A stretch of 7,609 bases of DNA, from the NCBI GenBank assembly GCA_002336675.1, contig DDEI01000016.1, positions 44,795-52,403 on the forward strand. Reading direction: 5' to 3'. The DNA comes from Flavobacteriales bacterium UBA1958 (GTDB taxonomy: Bacteria; Bacteroidota; Bacteroidia; Flavobacteriales_D; Sanyastnellaceae). The position numbers were made by a program, and so were the translations under genes. Positions 1 to 6,604 of this stretch are shown here, piece by piece (within the stretch, counting starts at the first letter, position 1; each line of letters begins with the position of its first letter). The notes beneath the pieces are model-generated. The model did no database searches, was not told the origin of the DNA, and saw nothing but the letters and a program-made list of their open reading frames with translations.

Positions 1-12
1 AAAAATAAGCTA

Positions 13-27
13 TGATTGAATTAATCA
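13..27 (-). terminator. Possible weak intrinsic terminator after the GSCFA gene
   Basis: Read on the minus strand, a perfect 5-bp inverted repeat (TGATT / AATCA, 5-nt loop) lies 26 bases past the stop codon of the GSCFA gene. It is followed by a T-rich run (CTTATTTTT) reaching the window edge. The stem is short and AT-rich, so this could be chance. The location and the T tract are the only support. Confidence 0.25.
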
Positions 28-52
28 GTCTTAAATTTTGCCAAAGAATTAA

Positions 53-988
53 TTACACTTCTACCTTTGGATACTTCTTTGTCAATTCTGACTTTTTTTC
101 TTGAACTTTTAATTCATGTCTCTCTTTATTCTCAGAACTCACTTTATGGCTTTGAAACAACTGAAATTTGTGAAGTTCCTCAATAACTTTAATAGACTTC
201 TCATCAAAAACAAACTTAAGAAAGGCCTCTTGCACATAATCTACCGCCATTTCTGATGGATGAACCAAGTCTTTTTTGAAAAACCTATAATCTCTCAAGT
301 CATCTACCACAAGCTCATAGCTCGGGAAGTAAAAAGCATTACCTGTAGACTCACATACATTATGAACAGCAGTTAGGAGCTGTGCCTTACTCCTATTATT
401 TTCTACTAATCCATCTTTCACATGCCTCACTGGGCTAACGGTTAAAACTATTTTTAATGAAGGATTTTTGCGGTGCAATGCCTCTGTAACTTCTTCAAGC
501 TTCTTCTCAATAACAGCTAAACTAGTTAGCTTTTTCTCAAAAAAGGTCTGAGGTAACTTATGGCAATTAGCAACTACCCGCCCTTTACTCTCATATCCAA
601 AAGAAGTTCCTAAGGTCAAACATAACAGCTTAGAATTAGCCAAACCGTGACGCAACAATCCTATATCTAGATTTAATTTCTCGATTAATCTTTCTTTAGA
701 TTTATCTGAATAAGACCCATGATGTGCTAAACTGTAGAATCTATTTTCATGATGCAGAAGATTAGCAGGTGAATAGCTGAACTCAGGGTCTAATGATTTT
801 GATACTATTTCTAACAATGGCAGCGGATGAAAGATCACTCCAAAAGGATTCGTTAGTAATGGAATTCCTAATCTCTTAAACCTTTCTCCCATTTGGTCAG
901 AAAAGCATGACCCCATAAACACCATTCCCTCAAAAGGGTTTATTTGAAAAGGAGCTTGCTTAATATTTAATTCGGTTCTAAACTTCAC
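53..988 (-). CDS. GSCFA-domain protein (SGNH/GDSL hydrolase-like)
   Basis: A 311-residue protein recognised as a GSCFA-family member, a group related to SGNH/GDSL esterases and common in Bacteroidota. The natural substrate is not known. The naming motif appears as GSCFS at residues 26-30. Other family-like blocks are NPFG (47-50), GTSF (127-130), NCHK (141-144), SPVRH (185-189) and a C-terminal D240-x-x-H243-P-S, which resembles the DxxH block that supplies catalytic Asp and His in SGNH enzymes. The last ~40 residues are Lys/Glu-rich and probably a flexible tail. There is no signal peptide or membrane segment, so it is likely cytoplasmic. The start is GTG at 988-986: an in-frame stop lies 30 nt upstream, no ATG intervenes, and the MKFRTE beginning fits the family, whereas the next Met (22) would remove conserved sequence. 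It is transcribed divergently from uvrA. The family assignment is firm; any activity is inference. Confidence 0.85.
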   Translation of the reverse strand: MKFRTELNIKQAPFQINPFEGMVFMGSCFSDQMGERFKRLGIPLLTNPFGVIFHPLPLLEIVSKSLDPEFSYSPANLLHHENRFYSLAHHGSYSDKSKERLIEKLNLDIGLLRHGLANSKLLCLTLGTSFGYESKGRVVANCHKLPQTFFEKKLTSLAVIEKKLEEVTEALHRKNPSLKIVLTVSPVRHVKDGLVENNRSKAQLLTAVHNVCESTGNAFYFPSYELVVDDLRDYRFFKKDLVHPSEMAVDYVQEAFLKFVFDEKSIKVIEELHKFQLFQSHKVSSENKERHELKVQEKKSELTKKYPKVEV

Positions 989-1055
989 TGGACTGTGTAT
1001 TAAATCGCGATAAAATTAGTGATGAATGTGCTTTCTTTGTGATTCTAACAAAGCC

Positions 1056-3863
1056 ATGGGAGAAATCATACAAATAGAGGGAGCTAGAGAGAATAATCTA
1101 CAGGATATATCTATAGATATCCCTAGAAATAAACTAGTTGTAATTACTGGGCTAAGCGGAAGTGGAAAATCATCCTTGGCTTTCGATACTATATATGCAG
1201 AGGGTCAAAGAAGATACATAGAAACTTTTTCTGCTTATGCCCGACAGTTTTTAGGAGGAATGGAAAGACCAGATGTGGATAAAATAGACGGTCTAAGTCC
1301 TGTCATTTCTATAGAACAAAAAACCGTTTCAAAGAACCCGAGAAGCACAGTAGGCACTATTACGGAGATTTATGATTTCATGAGATTATTATTCGCCAGA
1401 GCGAGTACTGCTTTTTCTTATGAAACTGGTGAAAAAATGGTACGCTACTCTGATAAGCAAATCGTGGATTTAATTCTAGAGAAGTATGAAGGTGAAAAAA
1501 TAGTCTTCTTGGCTCCTGTAGTAAAAGGTAGAAAAGGACACTATAGAGAACTTTTTGAACAAATAGCCAAGCAAGGATTCGTAAAAGTGAGAACAGATGG
1601 AGAAGTGAAAGACATCACGCCTTCAATGAGATTAGATCGATATAAAGTACATGACATAGAAATCGTAGTAGATCGTCTAAAAGTTACTCCAGAAAACAAG
1701 CATAGAATAGCTCTAGCAGTTACCAAATCTATGCAGCAGGGAAAAGGAACTCTGATGGTAATGCTTCATGAATCAGAGGGAACTAAGCATTTTAGTAGAT
1801 TTCTCATGTGTCCTACTTCAGGAATAGCCTACGCAGAGCCAGAACCTAACCTATTTTCTTTTAACTCTCCTTACGGAGCATGTAAAAAGTGTAACGGTCT
1901 TGGGGAAGTAGCAGAGATAGACATTAAAAAAATAATTCCTAATCCGGATAAAACCATTCGGTCTGGAGCTATAGCTCCACTAGGTGAATACAAGTCTAAT
2001 TGGATATATAATCAAGTAGAGGCTATACTGCGCCATCACAGTCATAAACTCACTGATAAAATTTCTGACTTAAATGAACAACTGGTGAACACCATACTAT
2101 ATGGTTCTGATGAGATGATAGACATGGGAGACTTAGTTGGCGTTTCTTCTTATTCTGTAAAATTCGAAGGGGTGATTTCTTTCATAGAACGTCAAGCTGA
2201 AGAAACTACATCTGCGCCATTGCTTCGCTGGGCCCATAGCTTTATGAATAAAGTAACCTGCAGCGAGTGTGAAGGGAAGAGGCTGAAAAAAGAGGCTTTC
2301 TATTTTAAAATAGGAGAAAAAAACATAGCAGAATTAGCCTCTATGGATATAAAGGATTTAAGCGAATGGTTCATAGGCGCAGACAAGCATTTCGGAAAAA
2401 AAGAACTGACAATAGCCAGAGAGCCACTTAAAGAAATAAGAAACAGACTTCAATTTTTAGTAGACGTAGGACTTACTTACCTTTCTTTAAACCGGAGTTC
2501 TAAGTCCTTATCTGGTGGCGAAGCACAGCGCATTAGACTAGCTACTCAAATAGGATCAGAGCTGGTAAACGTACTCTACATTCTTGATGAGCCAAGTATA
2601 GGGCTTCACCAGAGAGATAATTTTAGGTTGATTAACTCGCTAAAGAAGCTACGGGATATAGGAAACTCTGTAATAGTGGTAGAGCATGACAAAGACATGA
2701 TGCTAGCCTCTGACCAAGTAATAGACATCGGTCCTGGAGCCGGAATACATGGTGGAAAAATAGTGGCTCAAGGAAGGCATGATGAACTAGAAAGTCAAGG
2801 CTCCATAACAGCGCTTTACCTCAACGGTAAGAAAGAAATAACCATACCTAAAAAGCGAAGAAAAGGTAACGGGAAGCACTTAACGTTAACTAAAGCCTCT
2901 GGAAATAACCTTAAGGATGTCTCGGTTAAGTTTCCTTTAGGAAAACTGATTTGCGTAACTGGAGTGAGCGGTAGTGGAAAATCTACTCTCATAAACGGAA
3001 CACTCTACCCACTGCTAAATGCTCATATTTACAAAGGGGTTAAAAAGCCACACCCTTACAAGTCGATAAAAGGACTAGAGCATCTAGATAAAGTGATAGA
3101 AATAGACCAAAGCCCGATAGGAAGAACTCCACGTTCTAACCCTGCCACTTACACCGGAATATTCTCAGAGATTAGAAACATTTTCTCTGTAATTCCAGAA
3201 GCCAAAATTCGAGGATACAAACCTGGACGGTTTTCATTTAACGTAAAGGGTGGAAGATGTGAGACCTGCAAAGGTGGAGGTTTAAAGCTCATAGAGATGA
3301 ACTTTTTACCTGATGTTTATGTAGAATGTGAAGACTGCCAAGGAAAGCGCTACAATCGAGAAACACTAGAGATTAGGTATAAGGGCAAAACCATCTCAGA
3401 CATACTCAACCTTACCGTAGAGAACGCCATACCCTTTTGGCATGGGCATCCTAAAATTTTGAATGTTGTTCAAACACTTCATGATGTAGGTCTAGGTTAC
3501 CTAACCCTAGGACAACAATCCACCACTCTTAGCGGTGGAGAAGCTCAACGCGTTAAGCTATCGACAGAACTTAGCAAAAGAGGAACTGGACAGACTTTTT
3601 ATATACTGGATGAGCCCACGACGGGTTTACATTTTGAAGATGTAAAGATGCTTTTAGATGTTCTTTATAGGCTTACTGATGAGGGGAATACGGTATTGGT
3701 TATAGAACACAATATGGATGTAATAAAAGTAGCCGATCATATTATAGATTTAGGTCCGGAAGGCGGTTCTGGAGGTGGATCCATCATAGCTGAAGGAACT
3801 CCTGAGCACATAGTGAAAATTGAAGACAGTTACACGGGGAGATTTCTAAAAGAAGAAATGTAA
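1056..3863 (+). CDS. uvrA: UvrABC system protein A (excinuclease ABC subunit A)
   Basis: UvrA is the cytoplasmic, DNA-damage-recognising dimeric ATPase of nucleotide excision repair; it loads UvrB onto lesions. Numbering from the ATG at 1056 (935 aa; E. coli UvrA is 940), the order is: Walker A GLSGSGKSS (32-40), UvrB-binding/insertion region, zinc module 1 (252-279), CxxC C402/C405, ABC signature LSGGEAQR (485-492), Walker B ILDEPSIGLH (509-518), second Walker A GVSGSGKST (636-644), zinc module 3 C735/C738...C758/C761, second signature LSGGEAQR (825-832) and Walker B ILDEPTTGLH (850-859). Zinc module 1 is odd: the usual CxxC...CxxC reads C252-P-T-S255...C276-K-K-C279, so one ligand is Ser. 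The frame is also open from an ATG at 1026, which would add MCFLCDSNKA. I prefer 1056 because MGEIIQIEGA matches normal UvrA N-termini. The gene is probably monocistronic, with a terminator-like hairpin following. Confidence 0.97.
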   Translation: MGEIIQIEGARENNLQDISIDIPRNKLVVITGLSGSGKSSLAFDTIYAEGQRRYIETFSAYARQFLGGMERPDVDKIDGLSPVISIEQKTVSKNPRSTVGTITEIYDFMRLLFARASTAFSYETGEKMVRYSDKQIVDLILEKYEGEKIVFLAPVVKGRKGHYRELFEQIAKQGFVKVRTDGEVKDITPSMRLDRYKVHDIEIVVDRLKVTPENKHRIALAVTKSMQQGKGTLMVMLHESEGTKHFSRFLMCPTSGIAYAEPEPNLFSFNSPYGACKKCNGLGEVAEIDIKKIIPNPDKTIRSGAIAPLGEYKSNWIYNQVEAILRHHSHKLTDKISDLNEQLVNTILYGSDEMIDMGDLVGVSSYSVKFEGVISFIERQAEETTSAPLLRWAHSFMNKVTCSECEGKRLKKEAFYFKIGEKNIAELASMDIKDLSEWFIGADKHFGKKELTIAREPLKEIRNRLQFLVDVGLTYLSLNRSSKSLSGGEAQRIRLATQIGSELVNVLYILDEPSIGLHQRDNFRLINSLKKLRDIGNSVIVVEHDKDMMLASDQVIDIGPGAGIHGGKIVAQGRHDELESQGSITALYLNGKKEITIPKKRRKGNGKHLTLTKASGNNLKDVSVKFPLGKLICVTGVSGSGKSTLINGTLYPLLNAHIYKGVKKPHPYKSIKGLEHLDKVIEIDQSPIGRTPRSNPATYTGIFSEIRNIFSVIPEAKIRGYKPGRFSFNVKGGRCETCKGGGLKLIEMNFLPDVYVECEDCQGKRYNRETLEIRYKGKTISDILNLTVENAIPFWHGHPKILNVVQTLHDVGLGYLTLGQQSTTLSGGEAQRVKLSTELSKRGTGQTFYILDEPTTGLHFEDVKMLLDVLYRLTDEGNTVLVIEHNMDVIKVADHIIDLGPEGGSGGGSIIAEGTPEHIVKIEDSYTGRFLKEEM

Positions 3864-3878
3864 GGATAATAAGAAACC

Positions 3879-3925
3879 ATTTTAATCCTCTAATTAAATG
3901 GATTAAAATAGAATTTTGATTTTTT
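3879..3925 (+). terminator. Intrinsic terminator downstream of uvrA
   Basis: A perfect 10-bp inverted repeat (ATTTTAATCC at 3879-3888, GGATTAAAAT at 3900-3909) with an 11-nt loop starts 15 bases after the uvrA stop. It is followed by T tracts at 3914-3917 and 3920-3925. The stem has only two G-C pairs, which is weak by E. coli standards but plausible in an AT-rich genome. There is no matching T tract for the opposite strand, so it would act on uvrA transcripts only. The inverted repeat is seen directly; termination is inferred. Confidence 0.55.
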
Positions 3926-4104
3926 AGTTGCCACAAAAGAAAAATCATTGGATAAAAAAATGACCGTTACGGCAGTTTAAAAATTTATACCTAGAGAGAC
4001 TATAATCATTTAATGTTTTGTCGCTCAAGTCAACTTATGCATTCTACAAATTAAATCCTATTCTGCACCCTGCTGAATTAAACCAACAACCCATAAACCA
4101 CTCA

Positions 4105-4126
4105 GGCATTCAAAAATATGAATGTC
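4105..4126. repeat. Small inverted repeat upstream of parA
   Basis: GGCATTC (4105-4111) and GAATGTC (4120-4126) can pair as a 7-bp stem containing one G-U pair around an A/T-only 8-nt loop. No T tract follows on either strand, so it does not look like a terminator. It could be an element in the parA operon leader, an operator or part of a small RNA, or simply chance. The pairing is direct observation and no role is claimed. Confidence 0.3.
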
Positions 4127-4244
4127 AGTTATTTAACTAAAAAACGAATCAGAAACTCACAAAATACGTGTGTAAAACTTTAGGAGAACCGAGAGCTAAA
4201 ACCCTCCTTTCAAGATGTATCTTTACATTAATATTACCAGTTAA

Positions 4245-4276
4245 AGAAGCGAGTAGAACAAAATTTGCAGAAGCGA
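4245..4276. repeat. Direct repeat AGAAGCGA x2 close to parA start
   Basis: AGAAGCGA occurs at 4245-4252 and again at 4269-4276, a 24-bp period. The following bases are similar too (GTAGA versus ATAAA). The second copy ends 58 bases before the parA ATG, a suitable place for a regulator to bind near a promoter. Two copies of an 8-mer may arise by chance, so this is only a candidate site. Confidence 0.25.
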
Positions 4277-4334
4277 ATAAAGAATTAATTTTAATGACAT
4301 TGGAAGAAACTCTTGTGTTATAACTAAAATAGAA

Positions 4335-5144
4335 ATGGGAAAAGTAATAACAATCGCTAACCAAAAGGGAGGAGTAGGAAAAACTACTACTGCCATGAAT
4401 CTATCCGCTGCTTTAGGCGTTTTAGAATTCAAAACACTACTGGTAGATGCAGACCCACAAGCTAATGCTACAAGTGGAATAGGAATAAACCCTAAAGAAG
4501 TTACTTCTAGTATTTATGAATGTATAGTTGGAGATGAGTTAGCTGCAGATGCCATTATATCTACTAAAAACCCCAATCTAGATATTATACCTGCACATAT
4601 AGATTTAGTAGGGGCTGAATTAGAACTCATAAATGTAGAAAATAGAGAATACATGATGAGAAAAGCCCTGGCTCCTATTCTGAGCAGTTATGACTTTATC
4701 ATTATAGACGCTTCACCATCACTAGGCCTTATTACAGTGAATGCCCTAACGGCTTCTGACTCAGTTATAGTTCCGGTTCAGTGTGAATACTTCGCATTGG
4801 AGGGATTAGGAAAACTCCTAAACACGATAAAAATTATTCAAAGTCAAATAAATGAAGACTTAAGCATAGAAGGCGTACTGCTCACTATGTATGACACGCG
4901 ACTAAGGCTAGCGAATCAAGTAGTGGAGGAAGTTCGAATGCATTTTTCAGATCTTGTTTTTGATACTGTGATTCACAGAAACACCAAGCTCGGAGAAGCT
5001 CCTAGTTTTGGCGAAACTATCATCACACATGATGCCTCATGCAAAGGAGCTGTGAACTATTTAAACTTAGCTAGAGAAATTCTTCAAAAGAATGAAATGA
5101 CTAAGATGAAAGATTCAGATAAGTACATTCACATAGATGGCTAA
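4335..5144 (+). CDS. parA: Chromosome-partitioning ATPase ParA (Soj family)
   Basis: A 269-residue P-loop ATPase of the ParA/MinD superfamily. With ParB it segregates newly replicated origins, cycling between DNA-bound ATP dimers and free monomers. Visible motifs are the deviant Walker A KGGVGKTT with signature Lys (11-18), the A' motif DADPQ (38-42), Walker B FIIIDASPSLG (121-131), the family blocks PVQCEYFALEGL (147-158) and TMYDTRLRLANQVVEEV (184-200), and RNTKLGEAPSFG (215-226), matching the usual RN..L.EAPS.G. Length and lack of an N-terminal DNA-binding extension fit chromosomal Soj-type ParA rather than the longer plasmid P1-type. The ~18 residues after the last helix are Lys/Asp-rich and non-conserved. 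The start is preceded by an A-rich leader with no Shine-Dalgarno. It is the first gene of a plus-strand operon, and its end overlaps parB by 8 nt. The identification is secure; the chromosomal role is inferred from neighbours. Confidence 0.96.
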   Translation: MGKVITIANQKGGVGKTTTAMNLSAALGVLEFKTLLVDADPQANATSGIGINPKEVTSSIYECIVGDELAADAIISTKNPNLDIIPAHIDLVGAELELINVENREYMMRKALAPILSSYDFIIIDASPSLGLITVNALTASDSVIVPVQCEYFALEGLGKLLNTIKIIQSQINEDLSIEGVLLTMYDTRLRLANQVVEEVRMHFSDLVFDTVIHRNTKLGEAPSFGETIITHDASCKGAVNYLNLAREILQKNEMTKMKDSDKYIHIDG

Positions 5145-6021
5145 AAAAAAAGCACTCGGCAGAGGACTTAGTGCCCTCTTAGAAAACGCCGAAAACATCT
5201 CTAGACCTAAACCTTTAGAAGAAGGCTCTATAGGAAATGTAGCAGGGAGTATAGCCATGCTTAAGATTTCTCAAATAGAAGCTAATCCTTTCCAGCCAAG
5301 AAATAATTTTAAGAAAAGTCCTTTAGAGGAACTTTCTAAAAGCATTACTGAATATGGAATTATTCAACCAGTAACAGTGAGAATGATAGCCAGTGCGCGC
5401 TATCAGCTTATTTCTGGAGAAAGAAGGTTTAGAGCTTCTCAGTTGGCAGGGTTAACAGAGATACCAGCATACATTAGAAAAGCAGATGATCAAACCATGT
5501 TAGAAATGGCATTGGTAGAAAACATCCAAAGAGAGGACTTAGATGCGATAGAAGTAGCTATTAGTTACCAGAGACTAATCGAAGAATGTAAACTCACACA
5601 AGAATCACTAAGTAATAAAATAGGTAAGAATAGATCTACAGTGACAAACTACTTAAGACTTTTAAAACTGCCAGCAGAAATTCAAATCGGTATTATCGAG
5701 AAAGAAATATCCATGGGTCATGCTAGAGCGTTAGTCTCACTAACTGATGGTGATTTTCAACTAGAGTTATTTAATAGAGCCATTAAAGAGGGTCTTTCAG
5801 TAAGGCAAGTAGAGCAATTAGCAAAAGGAAAAAAATCTAATTCTTCACAGAATAACCGACCTACTCTTTCGTTTGAATTACAGAAAAAGAGTGATAAACT
5901 TAAAAGTGTATTTGGTTCTGACACTTCCTTAAAACTAAAAGACAGTGGTCAAGGAAAAATAGAAATTCCTTTTAAATCTGAAGCTCAGCTCAAAGAAATC
6001 CTAGTCTTGCTTAATCTCTAA
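5137..6021 (+). CDS. parB: Chromosome-partitioning protein ParB (Spo0J family)
   Basis: A 294-residue ParB/Spo0J-type CTPase clamp that binds parS, spreads on DNA and stimulates ParA. The N-terminus carries the ParA-activating motif ALGRGLSALL (6-15), followed by a linker. The ParB/Srx-like N-terminal domain (~43-135) shows NPFQPR (50-55), the CTP-binding box GERRFRA (94-100) and ENIQRED (128-134). A helix-turn-helix follows (~153-178, LTQESLSNKIGKNRSTVTNYL), then GHARAL (194-199). A polar low-complexity linker (~230-245) leads to the C-terminal dimerisation segment (~255-294), ending in GKIEIPFKSEAQLKEIL. Length is normal. The ATG lies inside the end of parA (8-nt overlap, different frame), which points to translational coupling and matched ParA/ParB amounts. 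No canonical parS was found in this window, so the binding site must be elsewhere or divergent. Confidence 0.96.
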   Translation: MAKKKALGRGLSALLENAENISRPKPLEEGSIGNVAGSIAMLKISQIEANPFQPRNNFKKSPLEELSKSITEYGIIQPVTVRMIASARYQLISGERRFRASQLAGLTEIPAYIRKADDQTMLEMALVENIQREDLDAIEVAISYQRLIEECKLTQESLSNKIGKNRSTVTNYLRLLKLPAEIQIGIIEKEISMGHARALVSLTDGDFQLELFNRAIKEGLSVRQVEQLAKGKKSNSSQNNRPTLSFELQKKSDKLKSVFGSDTSLKLKDSGQGKIEIPFKSEAQLKEILVLLNL

Positions 6022-6602
6022 TGATTCGACTCTTCCTTTTTATAGTTCTGATGACCCTTTCTGAAATTGGAAATGCTCAATTAGTAATTGAAAAAGATTC
6101 CACCCAAACGAAGAGAACTCATTTCGCTAAAAAAGCTACACTACTCTCCACAGCTATCCCCGGAGCTGGACAGATCTACAATAAGAAAATATGGAAAGCA
6201 CCGATCGTTTGGGGAGGAATGGGAACATGTGTTTATTTCGCTATAAACAATAGAGAAGCTTTCAGGCTATATAAAACTGAAGCTTTTAACCGAGAATCTG
6301 ATCCAAATTTTACCTCTAGGCTCACATATCAGAACTCTCCATACGCTAATTATTTAAAAAATGCGCCAGATATAAAAATGGAAGATGAAGATCTATATGA
6401 CAGATTAGACAAGAGAAAACGATGGTTAGATCTAAGTTACTTTGCAGCAGTAGTTGTTTACGGCCTAAATATCATAGATGCTAACGTAGATGCACATCTA
6501 TTCGATTACGATATCTCCCCGGACATCTCTTTAAGAATAATTCCTGCGCCAGTGTTTATAGCATCACCTAAAGCTGGATTAAGTTTTACCCTTAATTTTT
6601 AG
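6021..6602 (+). CDS. DUF5683-domain protein, exported or membrane-associated, function unknown
   Basis: A 193-residue protein that I recognise as DUF5683, a Bacteroidota family usually found between parB and dapB. Residues 1-19 form a signal peptide (M-I-R, then hydrophobic, with likely cleavage at GNA-Q). The conserved core begins KKATLLSTAIPGAGQIYNKK (37-56), a proline/glycine-containing hydrophobic stretch. A second hydrophobic segment follows at ~61-76 (PIVWGGMGTCVYFAIN) and a third at ~138-153 (LSYFAAVVVYGLNIID). The tail NVDAHLFDYDISPDISLRI (155-173) leads to a short beta-like end GLSFTLNF. The terminal Phe recalls outer-membrane proteins, but the protein is too small for an ordinary barrel. 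The start ATG shares its A with the parB stop (TAATG), so translation is probably coupled. Its role is unknown; operon position suggests a cell-envelope function tied to growth, which is inference only. Confidence 0.85.
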   Translation: MIRLFLFIVLMTLSEIGNAQLVIEKDSTQTKRTHFAKKATLLSTAIPGAGQIYNKKIWKAPIVWGGMGTCVYFAINNREAFRLYKTEAFNRESDPNFTSRLTYQNSPYANYLKNAPDIKMEDEDLYDRLDKRKRWLDLSYFAAVVVYGLNIIDANVDAHLFDYDISPDISLRIIPAPVFIASPKAGLSFTLNF

Positions 6603-6604
6603 AA

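Larger units (their letters stand above)
3864..4334. other. 471-bp gap between uvrA and parA with no convincing gene
   Basis: Apart from the uvrA terminator, I see no supported gene here. Plus-strand open frames are very short (for example six codons from 3960), and minus-strand frames entering from parA have unremarkable, non-family-like translations. No tRNA cloverleaf is apparent. Small signals present are a 7-bp hairpin at 4105-4126, an 8-bp direct repeat at 4245-4276 and a weak AGGAG/CTCCT inverted repeat (4182-4186 / 4204-4208). The promoter of the parA operon should lie here, but I found no good pair of the Bacteroidota-type elements TTTG and TAnnTTTG. The nearest partial match to the latter is AAAATTTG at 4260-4267, without an upstream partner. 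I found no canonical parS 16-mer (no CACGTG core). Confidence 0.6.

Noticed and set aside
121..129. Possibility that alternative rightward coding (ATG at 13) represents a small gene at the left edge
   Set aside because: The frame has about 30 codons and runs antisense into the well-supported GSCFA coding sequence.
1011..1018. Minus-strand TAATTTTA resembling a Bacteroidota -7 element (TAnnTTTG) upstream of the GSCFA gene
   Set aside because: The nearest upstream TTTG on that strand is 30 bases away, too far for the -33 element, and the last base does not match.
1541..1726. 61-codon minus-strand open frame inside uvrA
   Set aside because: It lies wholly within strongly conserved UvrA coding sequence on the other strand and its translation has no recognisable features.
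3965..3973. CCGTTACGG short palindrome after uvrA
   Set aside because: Arms of four bases only, no T tract after it and no second copy in the window.
4001..4006. TATAAT, a perfect sigma70 -10 box of the E. coli type
   Set aside because: No -35-like sequence at the right distance, over 300 bp from parA, and Bacteroidota primary promoters use a different consensus.
4229..4237. TAATATTAC, identical to the replication-origin nonamer of geminiviruses and other CRESS-DNA viruses
   Set aside because: There is no hairpin around it and no Rep gene nearby. A nine-base A/T-rich match is expected by chance in this sequence.
4149..4432. Two overlapping minus-strand open frames across the parA start (4149-4364 and 4241-4432)
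   Set aside because: Both depend on antisense of the conserved ParA N-terminus for part of their length, and their translations look non-protein-like. No start context or family match supports them.
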